Source: Corticium candelabrum (lineage: Eukaryota; Porifera; Homoscleromorpha; Homosclerophorida; Plakinidae). From it: 64,000 nt of DNA. This document shows positions 21,951 through 34,900 of this stretch, one piece after another. The notes under the pieces were generated by a model. The model searched no databases. It was given only the letters and a program-made list of their open reading frames with translations, and had not been told where the DNA came from. The first letter of the stretch is position 1; every line of letters starts with the position of its first letter. Location: positions 6,061,625-6,125,624 of the forward strand of contig NC_085099.1 of assembly GCF_963422355.1 (NCBI RefSeq). The letters are read 5' to 3'. A program made the position numbers and the translations under genes.

Positions 21951-22715
21951 GCGGTGGGGAAAAGGTGTATGGTACTAAAAAAGGTTTCTTGAGTGGAGCT
22001 CTGTCTAATTCCAAATTTTATGATGATCTGTTGAGCAGTTGCAGTGTATAGAGCATGCATAACGTATGAGCGGGTAGCGAGAATGACTGAGACTCATGCA
22101 TGCAGGGTTATGTTCTGCTAGCTTTGGTATACAGTAATACAACGTGCGATTTGACTCGTTAACGCGACTTAGACGGTATCTATGTTTAAACAATAATTAC
22201 CTCCAAGGGCTTTGACGGAGATAGAAATACCATGTATCACGTGATAAACTTCCTTTTTGCGAATCTGAACCCAAAACTTAAAAACTCTTTAAAATCTTTA
22301 TAAAAATGGTTTACTCTCTTTTGTTGTATACATTTGCAATACAATCTAAATAGAATGCTATTTAAGTATTACATTAATTAATTGCACGGGTGCGCGGTCA
22401 CGTTTTCACAAAGTCACTGGACGTACCACTCGGGATCGCCAATAGGGTCTTTAATTATAATTGGGACATTGCCGTACCCTGACAAGACGCCAAAGGGGTC
22501 TGTCAGAAAAGGGGTATCCCCTAAGTTAACCCCTGGCATGCATTTTAATTCTGTAGGGTTTGTAGACATTATTAGCGATCGATTGATCTAGATCTCGCAC
22601 TTGTCGTGAGCTTTGGCTTAGTAGTGGACATAATTTGCACCGCGCCTTCGTTAGGCATCTAACTTGCCACGTGAACTTGATTGGTCTGCTGTATTGATGT
22701 GTTTGAGTGCTACCA

Positions 22716-24225
22716 ATGGAATTTGCCCTGCGAAATGGTGCAGCGATCGAGTTTGGTGGCGTGCCTAGTCAGCCATACCTCTTGCATTCTCAACCGATCG
22801 AGATCCTTTCGCCTAGCAAACGCATCCCAAGCAGAAAGCGTCAACGGAATGTGGAAGAGACTACAGCTATCCCGTTTGAGAGATTGGCAAAATCTCTACC
22901 AGCTACAAAGGCGAAATGGGAAGAAGACACAACAAACGCCCATCGGTTCTACAACTGTGCGTTGAGCTTGCCTCATTTCCTAGGGGAAGCCCCAATTCCA
23001 TACAAGCAGACCCCTGGCGGGGACGGCTTCGGCATCGGCATCGTTCGGAATTCCAGTCCCAATGGCAGCGACTTCTCACATTCGAGTTCGTTGTCCCTAT
23101 CATCGATTGACCATAAAGATCCTTCTGAAGATGACGTCATAAATGTTTGCCTTCAAGAAATGCCACAATTTCTCAGTGAACTACAACAACCCAACCCCGA
23201 GACTGATCCCATCACAGACGGTGACGCCATAATGAAGAAACTCCAGATCATTGCCAACAGCCAGAGCACTCCACTCACATCATCCTTTGAAAGCTCATCG
23301 GTGCCTCCTGCGCATAAGCAACACGAGAGAACTACTTCGGAGCAACAGTCTCTCGTAGACAGCCAGTGGATGTATACGTCTACACTAACACTGCCAGCTA
23401 AGCCTCCTGCAATCACTATTATTCGTCAACCTCCACAGGTACAACATTAATTCTAGCTAGCTGTTGGGCAAGGTACGCATGCATGCAGTCGGTCTAGATG
23501 CATGCTGACTCGATTAATTAATACGTATACAAATGAATTGATTTTAACTTGAAGTTGTGTATATGTTTTATCTTTAGTTTCATCGAGCACGTTATGAAAA
23601 AGAAGGAAACGAAGGTGCCAAAGGTTGGCTAAAGAATGAGGACGGAGAGCCCGTTGCCATTCAAGTAAGCTTATTGCTCTAAATTATCGTTTTCTCTTGT
23701 ATAAGATAATTATTACAAATTTTATTGTCTAATTTAATTAGCTAGAAAATATGGCTTATGAAATTGGAGATATCACGGTCACAATCATCGTGTTGACAGT
23801 CAAGGGTTTTCTACATCCTTACATCTACCCGACGTGCTTTGGTCGTGGCATGTCAGCAGAATGGAAAAAGGATGAAGAGGAGCGTTCTGTCAGCGTAGTC
23901 TTGCGAGCAACAGAAGAATACAGAAAAGAGTAACTATAAATATGTAATTAATTTTTCTACGGTTTACTGACTAAATCATCAATTTGCGATTATTAGCTTG
24001 ACATATTTGGGTATAAAGCGCAACAAATTGGAAGGGATCGATTTGAGCTTGCACACCAAGGATGAACTTAGCAACTTTTGCCTCATGTTTGTGACATCCG
24101 TTCCCTCACTGTCGGGAAGTTTCACTTGCCTAACGTCAACAACTCAATTCGTTCGTGTTCTGTGCCCTAGCACATTCACAAAGCGCCGCAAAAAGAGCAA
24201 AAGCGCAATGGACGAAATTCAGTAA
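22716..24225 (+). CDS. NFAT-like Rel-homology domain protein
   Basis: Four exons joined in phase: 22716-23438, 23578-23664, 23742-23929, 23997-24225; about 408 residues. The first 240 residues are Ser/Pro-rich and low complexity, with basic RKRQR. From about residue 235 the protein reads QPPQ-FHRARYEKEGNEGAKG, matching the NFAT-family DNA-contact loop (RHRAxYxTEGSRGA in NFATs). It continues VAIQLE, VTIIVLTVKGFLHPYIY, VSVVLRATEE, LTYLGIKRNKLEGIDLSLHT and SGSFTCLTSTTQFVRVLCPS, following the NFAT5-type Rel-homology order. The frame ends soon after with KRRKKSKS, a likely nuclear signal; no second (IPT/TIG) domain is seen. It is presumably a nuclear DNA-binding factor, with targets unknown. The ATG at 22716 is the first in frame; additional 5' exons are possible. 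Confidence 0.75.
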
Positions 24226-24541
24226 TTGCACTTTGAGGCTTGTACCCAGATAGACGTGAAAGGTGCATATTATTAACGGGTGAACATTTTGGATTAATTA
24301 AAAACGGTTTTCTTGTGTTGTGTTAGTTGTCTTTGTTTCTGCGTATACTTGATTGCTTAGATAGACTTTTCATACTGCATAATATTTACAAAAAGTATTT
24401 ACTCTAACAACGACGTGGACACCATCCACAATGACACTATAGTATACACTAAAATATTCTGTCACTGTATACTTCTAGCTAGTGCTAATGCTTTGTAGGA
24501 ATAAACTAATGTTCTATGTATTTAGACTCTTCATTATTGCG

Positions 24542-24542
<1 letters not shown>

Positions 24543-24605
<63 letters not shown>
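24543..24605. repeat. (TA)n microsatellite
   Basis: About 30 TA units, then TACA repeats. Lies in the part of the right arm that is absent from the left arm. Confidence 0.95.
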
Positions 24606-24608
<3 letters not shown>

Positions 24609-25004
24609 CATACATACATATATATAATATTTGTATATAATACAGATAACACAGATAACACATATCCGCCCGAAGGACGGAAGCACAAAGAGTCTAAGTC
24701 GCAATATCGCAATAATTAGGTAGATAGTCAACAATCACGAGGTCAAATCTGTCACTAATCATTCTTGAGTTATACTGCCAAAAACCAACAGATAACTGTT
24801 CATGAAATTGCCTGGAAGCTTGGCTCAGAGACAAGCCAGATGATAGAAGACTTCTTTACAATTGGTCTCAACACCTCCAGACTATGTGCAGGTCACACTC
24901 CGTATGATTCCACCACAAGAAGGTAGAACAAACAGCCATAACTTGAAGCGTTAGCATATTGTCTATAGGTATAGCAAACTACTCCCGGTACACCTTGAAG
25001 GATT

Positions 25005-25508
25005 CGTTGCATAACTTGTCTTGTTGCGTAGATAGATGTAGTTGAGCAGGTAGATCAATGTACAGAATGTCCAGATAACAGCTCACTATTAATTCTAACA
25101 ATCAATGATTAGAAGTTGGTAAATTTTTTAGCATACAGATCTAGGACTTGTGACTAGTTCATACTCCCAATCGTTGACCGTGTAGTGACGTTTGCCATCA
25201 CATGCGCTGTTTAGAACGTTGTTATTGGTAGTCTTAGAATGAAATAACACGATTGTGTGCTGAAGTGGTGCAACAGAACCTCAACTCATAAGCCCAACTA
25301 AGAGGGTAAAATGTGCACGTGGTCACCAGAGGTAAATTGCAACCACTCAATATAATTGCAAAGACAAACCTGTGTCCTATGCCAAGATTATTCAAAAGCT
25401 GATGAGAATATCCAATGGGATCGGTAGAAGACCCACAAGAAGTAGATTAGTTGACCTTTTGCATGTTTGTATGCATATACAGCAACATCCAGCCGCCTCC
25501 TTCTGTTC
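25005..25508 (-). pseudogene. Fibrinogen-like gene fragment (exons 5-7 remnant)
   Basis: Minus-strand copy of 15192 to about 15690 with introns retained: GAAGGAGGCGGCTGGATG (GGGW region), YSHQLL region, the exon 5 donor, intron, TTGGGCT exon 6 start, TACCAATAACAACGTTCTAA and a degraded exon 7 start (TTATCTGGACATTCTG). Indels and substitutions break the frame. Introns show it arose by DNA duplication, not retroposition. The 5' end of the copy joins Helitron sequence at about 25508. Confidence 0.8.
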
Positions 25509-26300
25509 GTCATGACTATATCAAAACGCACCTTGTCAGAATTGGGGTCAAGCAACTCTGCAGAAATAGCGGCATTGATGTCATCAGCATGAATGCTGTG
25601 CTCTGCAGATAACCACACTAAAATATGAGCGTGTAGCAGACCACGCTTCTGCCACTCAATGGAACACAGGAACACAATAGTCTTGCCAAAGATGCAGTGC
25701 TTGGTCAGCTGTTTGATGAGTTCCTTTCTTTTTAGGTTGAAGACACGTGCAATTAGATCTGGACGATGTTGTGCTGTCTGCTTGGGCAGCATTTCATCAG
25801 TGATTTCTTTCCAGCCAGGATTACACGTCATTGTGATAAAGAGAGAAGGCCTACCAAACTTTCTAACATAGCACATGGCATCCTACGTTCATGCATGTAC
25901 CCTGGTCCTCCAGTTTACGAGTTCTAGGTAAGATCACGGTGACACCTTGCTAGGGATGCTTATGGTGAGTGAGAACATCTTTGGCTACCTTGAAACTCTG
26001 CACATAGGTGCTGATGCTGTGAAGCAAGCTCTGTGGGTCTTGAATGATCCCTACCCTCAAACCAGGAACAATGCCTTGCTTGCTTGTGACTGTGTCTCAG
26101 CATCACCCAGAAAGTAGATCTGAGCAAATTTGGACGCTCCATTCCGCAATGAACAAAGACTTTCAATAAGGTGGTATCCTTGACCTTGCACTTTGAAGCA
26201 AGGATTCCAACCATGTGCTTCCCTAATTTTCTTGCACCCCTTTGTCAATTGAAAGAAAAAAAGCTGATTTGTACTTTCTGAAAACAATGATTTCAGCAAG
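25509..26300 (-). pseudogene. Helitron Rep/helicase fragment
   Basis: Minus strand. The 5' block at about 26240-26057 reads NPCFKVQGQGYHLIESL and ASKFAQIYFLGDAETQ, as in the N-terminal part of animal Helitron proteins. It shifts frame, then a second block at 25876-25509 reads KFGRPSLFITMTCNPGWKEI and SIEWQKRGLLHAHILVWL. The latter is the Rep HUH nuclease motif (HAH). The Tyr motif and the helicase are missing, and a few hundred codons between the blocks are deleted. The second block runs in frame into the fibrinogen-like copy. Inactive. Confidence 0.82.
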
Positions 26301-26647
26301 AGCGGTGGATCTTGCAGAGGTGCGAGTCGCTACTGCAACACATGCCAGGTGTTTCTCCTTTTCACTTCATACCACCGCAGTTGACACACACGTTCGTCAA
26401 ATACAACACGGTAGATATCAAAACGGGAGGAGTTTGCTGTGCGAGACCAGATGAGAGCCGTTAAAATATTCGGCTGCTGTCGCACTCTCCCAGAGCGAGA
26501 TCCTCTCCTACATACGAACACACACACAACAGACAGACAGACCGTTCTCCTTTACCAGTAGTAAATTAGATTATGTAAATTTGGCTTAAACTAGGCTAAC
26601 GCGCGTTAGAACATAAAGCACGCGCCCGGTGTCACAGGATTAGGAGT
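26301..26647. other. Upstream region of the purple acid phosphatase gene
   Basis: No gene seen. Presumed promoter and 5' UTR of the phosphatase. No convincing TATA box. A Lys/Glu-poor short frame at 26242-26454 is not supported. Confidence 0.4.
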
Positions 26648-28517
26648 ATGTTTCGATTTCTCTACTTTTTGTTGCTCTTTTCTGCTTGTGATAGCCATGT
26701 TTTTATCCATCCGTTGTCGAAACTGGGTGTAACTGAGACCATAAGAGACATCGGTACGTGAAACTAACCACAACTAGGAGATTCGTTCTACCTGCGATGT
26801 CCTTTGTTGTACTTTTATTTCAGATCCCAATATTAAGGTGCAAGCGGACCCAACAGTTTTGCAGAGTTCTGGCAGCTGGGTGACAGTCACTTGGAAAGGT
26901 GTTGCATCACCGTCCGGTGATGACTGGATTGGTGTATACGAGCCTGCCAGTGCTGACCCGAATGCCTCGGCGCCGGTTAAGTACCAGGTCAGACGGCTGT
27001 AACTTACCAGCAACCGAAGAAATTGTTTGCTGTCGCTTTGATCAAATTTATGGACTATTTAATTCTAAATTTTAGCCGCTGGTTTTTGTATTTAATTAAT
27101 TAATTAATTCTCGAGGATATCTTTGTAAAATTGCCTGGAAGTTTCGCTTTCACCAATTACTCTCTACATACAGTTTCCAATGAAAGAGGAAGAAATAGGT
27201 GCAGCTCTGACAAACAATTAGTGAACAATTCTACTGAAATTGTTTTTTTCAGGGTTGGGGCTGGTACTGTAGTACTTAAATAGCAGAGTACTGGATAGTG
27301 CCAGGACATTGAACAGTGTCTGGCCAAAACTGGTGTACCTATATGTATAATGCAGAGCTCAGACTAGCAGATAGTGCATGACTGTAGATTACAGTATGCA
27401 TCAAATAAGCAAGACTATACAAAGAATTTTATTTATAACTTAGGAAAGAAGCCTTAACTCACTAAGCTTAGAGTAACACTGAACCCCCTAGTCTATGGGA
27501 TTGCATGTGCAGTGCACATGATATGTGTCTGGTGGATCATATTCTGGGTGTCAATTAGGGTGCATTGGTTAGCCTTCTTCTGCGAGAGGTCTGCTAGAGT
27601 CTGGAAAACCAGTTGGGTTGCATTAGATTGTGTTCTACCAAAAGAATTTGAGAGTTTAAGAAACTATGCATTCTTCTTATGCAGCTGCAGAGCTACTAGA
27701 GAGCAAACCAAAGGTTGGAAGAGCCTTCCAGAAACATATGATGTAGTTGAATGGCTCTTGTGAATTTAGAAGAGACTGTAAGAGGTTGAAAAAGCCTAAT
27801 TAAATGTTTAGTCTCTTCAGTTTTTTGATGTTATCGATTATGTTCTGGTAGTTCATCATGGAATCAACAGTGGTGTTTAAGTCTTCAATATTGTTTGGAC
27901 ACTTTTGTACACCTTGCTGATCTTGTATATATAATGTATACTTAAGCTCTTACCTTAGATGCTTCTGATAAGGTAACAGCCGTGTCAAGCACTTTTTGAG
28001 AAGATGTGACGGTCATTATCAGAGGTGGCTGATTTAAAAGTGTGACCGTTTATTTGCAAAATGTTGCAGGTCCTGAAGTGTATCTAACATTACTTTTCCT
28101 AGATTCAGGAGGTTACTTACCAAGAGAATTACCATACCTGCCATAGGTTGTTCCCTTTAGAAGTTTGCAACAACTGTATGTGTTGATAATTGCTTTACCA
28201 GGGTTGTACATATGACAAGCCAGGGAAGCTTGCTCTGGCTTTCAAACATGTTCAGTTACACTGGTCATGCACTCATTAGTTTGTGTTGTGATGGGCAAGT
28301 TTCAATGAGCACAGATCTGGTTAGTCTTGAGTCTATACTGAGTCTCACTTATTTGTTTTTAAACAGAATTAATCTTTTGACAAAACACACTTTATTGAAA
28401 TAAAAATTATATTGAAAGATTAAGCAGCTAAGGGTAAACTTTAACAATCTAATGCCAGCTGGTTTGAAGTTTATCTAGTGCTTTTCTTGATAGTCTATCT
28501 ATACACATAAAGGAGAG

Positions 28518-28596
<79 letters not shown>

Positions 28597-29101
28597 TGTC
28601 TGTGTCTGTGTCTGTGTGTGTGTCTGTGTCTGTGTGTGTCTGTGTCTGTGTGTCTTTGTGTCGTGCAATAGCTCAGTTGGTTAGAGAGTGCATTTGGAGA
28701 ATGAAAACATCCGGGACTTTGCAGGATTACAGGTTCAAGTCACAGTAATGGCGATCTATGGCATAATTTCCTTAAGCAAGAAACTTACACACAATTGCTT
28801 CTGTTGACTCAGGACTATAAATGAGTACCTGGTCATTGACTGGGGTGGACATGAATTCTGGCTTGGCAGTAACATCATGCAGCAGACGGGTACCTGTGGG
28901 CCTTGGTGTCCAGTCCCAAAGCTGCGCCATAGTCAGTGCCCCTGGATGACTCTGGCCAAGCTCCAGGTGGATTGTAGCGCTGGCCCTAAGCTTCCACGTA
29001 GTGCATGGAGGCCCTGTCTCTAGAGGCAGGGGAGCTATCTCCGCAACTAACCTTAAGGTTGACGTCATTCATGAATGACGTGAAGGGCTTGACATTTGTC
29101 C

Positions 29102-29171
<70 letters not shown>

Positions 29172-31953
29172 TGTGTAAATCAGGATAAAAATAAGGGCAT
29201 GTCCGATCTCCACCGAATTTGCCTTGCGCACACCGAATGTCTAGCAGTTGAAAGTGAAGCTGTCGTCGTCTTCCGTAATCCTCCTGCGACGACATGATTT
29301 CTGGTCAACGGAACCTGCCTCCGCTTGCGCGCAAATATCTCTGTAACGGCGTAGCGGATCTGCACCCAATTTAAACTGCCCGTTCCCGACGTCGGATGGT
29401 ACCTTCTGAGTGTGTCGTTTATTGCAGGCGACGTCGGGAGAGGGAAGATATTTAATATCCGGGTCTTGAAAAGAAGCGCCAACAGTAGTTTGCCCGTCTA
29501 CACCCGTCAAAGAGCTGCTGCGTTTGATACGCCTGTTCCCCACAACACCAGCAACGTCTTTGAACTTAAGCAGGACTGTCGAAATGGCGAGAGTGGGCAC
29601 GAGTCATGACTTGGTTATATACGGGGAATGGATTATCCGGGTGAACATGTAACCGCATGTGACTTCGTTTACCCGTCTATGCCTGTCGAAGAGTTGCCAC
29701 ATTCGCTACACCTGTTCCCTGCAACGCCAGCAATGTCTTCAAAGTGACGACTTTCAGCGGGACTGTCGAAATGGCGAGAGTCAGCACGAGTCGTGACTTG
29801 GTTAGATGAGGACCGGATTATTCTGGTCAGGTGAGGACGTTACTTCACGTGACACCCACGGTTTTTATTCAGGTTTCCGAATGGTATTAGTGTAGAATAG
29901 ATGCCAAGTTCGATACACCTGTTCCTCGCAACATCTTTGAAGTAACGCGGTGTCTAACGAGACTAGCCAATCAATAATCCAATCAACGGGAATTTTGGAA
30001 ACGGGACACTCTGTTACGTTTTCTTTGTCTTCAATGGGATAATAGCTATATAACAATCAGTAGTCTTGGAATGGGATACCATTGACCGAGATATAACTCT
30101 CAACAAAATTCTTCATGAGAAGTCTGTCTGGCTGATAATTCTTCAGAGATACATTTCATGATAAATTAGAACAGGATACTCATGCAACGATATATAAATT
30201 TGCATTCATTGGGCTACTCGATTCTTGCTAATTTCTTAGAATGGGATATAATTGAATGGGATATAACTCTAAATGAGAATTCTGTCTGACTGCTAAATCC
30301 TGTGGGTTGAAATAGGTAGGTATGATTTTAGTAGCAAGAAACAGACAACTTTCGTGTACAAATATGTGTTGTTAAGCAGTGTAATGTTCTTGTCTACTTT
30401 ACACAACTGAGACACTACATATATTCAATCAGCTATCACTATTGTCCTTTCTTGCCTCTGTAAAGATGTCTAGCTATGTCTAGTGTAACACGTAGTATCC
30501 ATTGGCTCAGCAGTAATGTGTTGGATACTTTCGGTTGCATGCCATTGTGGGAATACTGCGCTATATGCTTGCACTGCACTGAATTTTAGAAGATTGTACA
30601 GAATGGCGGCATACCACTAAACACCATGATTAATATCAACATGACATTCTAGACTAAAAATTTTGACGACCTAAAATTTTTGGAAACTCGCAAATGACGA
30701 CAACTAGTTGGACTGATTTTTGAGCCCTGATTAGTTTAATCACAAACAAACAGAAACGTATTTCAAGTGACGCTACCTGGAAATTTATGAGCATCCAATC
30801 TTGCATGCTGCCATAGTATGCACAAACATGAAGGGTAATGCCCACGTTATGTAACACGAGTTGCCAACCACGGATACCATAGATATTGTGTGTAATTGAT
30901 ACAATATGTATTTAGATACACAAGTTAGATAGTAAAAGCGATAGACAAACACGTGTAGAATCTATAGTTATAGCGTTGAAAAAAATTGGAATTTTGACCG
31001 AATTCTGTGTACTAGATATTTAGACTATAGCAATTTCTAAGTTATATGAGTGAGGAATAACTGTATGTACGTATCAATCCATTGTGGGTAAGAATAGAAC
31101 ATCTCTACATTAACTTAAGGATCTCTACTAGATGACGAAAGCAATCGTTTCAATCAATTTCAACTCATGTCTAAAGCTAGAGTCTTGCTGGAATTAGTAT
31201 TGATCGTCCGGCGAAATGGAAGGTGGTGCCAATGAGTGTCTGGCAAAAATGCATTTATCTAAAATCAGTCAGGCTTAGATATATGGTTGGACTGGTTGGA
31301 CTAAACACTACACTCATGATGTAGAAAGCTGATTTTTATATACAGAATTTTGAAAGCATGTTGGATTTGTGTATGAGCAGAATTATGTTACCATGCTTGA
31401 AAGTTGTAGTAATATAGTAATACAGTAATATAGTGTATGTCATGTATATGTTTCTTTTGCTGGAAACCTGTTGGCTGTTCTGTTGTGATTTCTCTGTTGT
31501 GCTGTTAGTTTGCAAACATTTGTTCATCACACATGACGAATGGCAGTGGAACTGTGAGATTTCGATTAGTTAACACGAGAGTTGACATTGCGTTCAAGTT
31601 TTTACGAAATGGTAGATATAGATATTGTAGATTCATATGTTTGATGTAAATGATATTTCTTGTGTTATAGGAACTAAGTTTCCCATTTTGGCTGCTGTAT
31701 CAAATGTGGTGACTTTTAAGAATCCTAATGAACCTACTCAAGTTCATCTGGCATTAACTGATTCTTCATCATCAATGAGGTACTGTGCTGACAATCAAGG
31801 ATATCTAGCTAACTTCAGTCAGAGTCAATATGTCACTAGACTATAGTGTATACGTCGATAGCAGTCTTGTACACTTCTAGCATGTTATTCGAAACTACAG
31901 TCTATCTGGTTTTGTTTGGTCATCGTTATTTTAAATCTTGTTGTGAGTTGTTG

Positions 31954-31985
<32 letters not shown>

Positions 31986-34900
31986 GGTGGTGGTGGTGTT
32001 TTAGTTTGTGCAAATCTCTACAGCTTACAGAGACAATGTAGTAACAAACAATGACTAATTGCGGAAACTTGCGATAAAGTGGAAACTATTATGTTGTATG
32101 TCGGACTTGTCTGAAAGACGTACTGATGATTATTTGGAGCAAATATGAGTGTTTAGCTGGGGGTTTACACTGTTTATATCTTATTAGTATGTATGCAATG
32201 CATTGACTATGGGTTGTGGAAACATGAGTCATGATTAGCAGCAACATTAATACATACAGTAGACATACTCTTCCAAATTGCTATGGAGATGTTTTTGTAT
32301 AATACTGAGTTTCTAATGCTTTATAACAGGTCAAGTTTGCCTTATTTAATTAAATTAAATTTGGGGTTTGTATCACACATTACGTGAATAGGTCATGGAG
32401 TGAAGATCCTCTGACACATTGTTTCTACTGTAAATGTCTTGTTTTGAATTCACAATTTCCATATTATTGTCGGAACTTGGAGTCGCATTATATCTATATA
32501 CTGTACTACAATAGTAATTAATATCCTTTGTGTGCATGTGTGCATGTGGGTAGGCTCAGCTGTGTTATGATGTCTATCAGATGTACATCATAATTAATTC
32601 AACCCAATGTGGATAACCTGTTGATTTTTGTTGTTGATCTGTCTCATTGAAAGCTATAATGGTGCCTGCATAATTTTGACATTTGCTGATTTTTTATAGC
32701 AATTTTGTCATACTGCAATTGCTGTAAGTGCACCTCTTTGCCTTAATTTCTACTGATGTGAGTAATATTAATCTGATGCATTTCTCACATTATTACAAGT
32801 TACTATCAGAATAACAAAACACAGTAGCAACATGTTGCGTGCACAAGTCTGTTCCAGAATTAACGCTTAGTCCAAAAATTGTAAAGTATATTCCCGAATA
32901 AGAGAATACATGGGGAAAACTCGTATCTCCTAAACCGGACGTCCTAGTGAGTTGATTTCAACATTATTGGAAAGCTCACAGGGAGGAGGCTCCAGATCAG
33001 TCATTTATTGTGAGGATGTATGTAGCAGAAGAATGACAGTCATTGGACTTTGTCAAATGGTTATTATTTGTTTTTGTGAATGTTGTGGTGTCTCATCATC
33101 AATTATAGCTACTGAAAGTTAGTCTTATAAATACTGTATTTAAACAAAGAACATAACAACATTATGACAAATGTTTGTTTTCTATATAGTGTTTCATGGG
33201 TGAGTGGAATGGTCAGTGAGCCTCTAGTCATTTGGGGAACTACACCTGGTCATCATCCAAGCGTTGCTCGTGTAAGTATCAATCTATGAACTTAATTTAC
33301 TGTAGTGTATGGCAAATGAACCTTTGAGGGTCAATAGGCTTCGTACAGAACTTATAATGTGAGTCATATGTGTGGTGCTCCAGCAAGTACTGTGGGATGG
33401 CATGAACCTGGGTGGCTTATTCAAGCAAATATGATACAGTATGGAACAATAGTACACCTATCGTTTTGCTTGTGATAGTGACCTGTAAATGTTTATGTTG
33501 CAGACTAAAAAGTGGTGTAAAATATTACTACAAAGTGGGAGACAAGAAGTATGGATGGAGTTTGGAATTCTCTTTTGTAGCTGCACCGACACCTGATGGA
33601 ACACAGCGAACTCGTCTGATTGCATTTGGAGGTAAATAATGAAGTAGTTACTGTAGCTAATCCAAAGATTTTGTTTATTGTTGTGAGATTATCTTCTTTG
33701 ATGGTTTGATGCAAAGTTAAGCCTTGTTCACACTGGCAACTGGATTGCGATCCGATCTCGATAAATCCAATCCACATCACGAGGTGGTTTCAATCATGAT
33801 CAGTTGGATCCAATTAGAAATAGTGGGCGTTACCTCCACGTACGCTGCACGTTAGCCTCGAATTTCCAGACCAGAGAGTGCGCGAAGCGCACGAACTCTA
33901 GTCTGGACCAAGTTGATACTAAAATGATTTTGGAAGTACTTATCAAAAGCGATGCTAAATGGTAGTCTAACAGCGTAGGATCGCTTTACCTAGATCAACA
34001 TATCATTTGTAAATGCCATGATATCTGACGAACAAAGAAGAGACGTTTGCCGTGTTTGCGGCGATATCTTTGGACGGCATGAAACGACAACTCTTTGATT
34101 CTTCAGCAGACCGCTAGCTAGTCTAACCGCTCGACTGGCGAGACTATACCGCTCGACCAGTTGTCAAAGTTGATGGTCTAGCGACGCTGCTGTGCATGTT
34201 CTGTCACCACAAGCTTGAAAATATCGAAAAACTGAAGCTGAAACTAAAACTAAGATATGTGCGTGCATCAGAGTCTAATCACTGTTCTGGCGTGCACTTA
34301 GCCGCCCACAGGATTTCACACGCGCGCAATTAGCTTTAGTGTACTTAGCATAACCAATTATTGCTAAACCAATCAGAATTTACAACCGACATTCCAGTTT
34401 TAAGGAGCTGCTTGGCTTAGAAGCCTATTTCCGAAATCATTTTAGTATTGACTTGGTCCAGACTAGAGTTCACGCGCTTCGCACACTCTCTGGTCTGGAA
34501 GTTTGAGGCTAGCTGCGCGTGTACTCGGAACATCTAACCCTCCTCACTCGTCTTTGTTCTCGCTCACCTTACGTCGCTGTATCAGCACTTTCCACAAGCA
34601 AAGAACCCACTCGTACATATCGGTCATCAGTCACATGATGCCAAAAATGAGGCTGAGGTGTCATTTTCAAAGGGCAGAGTGAACGCTTGTTAGCCTGAGC
34701 AGATTGTGATCAGCAGGATTGCGATTCGATTGCGATCCATTCTGGTCTAATGTGGACAGGGCTTTACTTGGAAGAAACTGCTATCACCACAATGTTTTGC
34801 TTGCCGTCAAGTTAATTAATTAATTACAATGGTAGATTGATAATTTGACTACCTTATCGCTGATCTGGAAATAACGGCCGGACATCGGACATTTCCAACC

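Larger units (their letters stand above)
21755..25508 (-). repeat. Right arm of the large inverted segmental duplication
   Basis: Inverted partner of 15192-20685. It carries the intact-looking NFAT-like gene and, at its outer end, a partial fibrinogen-like gene. It differs from the left arm by an extra ~425 bp at about 24540-24965 that includes a TA microsatellite, by lack of the 1,294-bp insertion, and by loss of sequence equivalent to 15690-16697. The outer end at about 25508 abuts Helitron Rep sequence. Confidence 0.8.

Noticed and set aside
22707..22715. Start of the NFAT-like frame at 22707
   Set aside because: The codon there is GTG; the first ATG in frame is 22716.
28665..28750. Possible tRNA gene
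   Set aside because: A and B boxes are present, but the sequence does not fold into a complete cloverleaf with a normal anticodon arm, and a SINE body follows.
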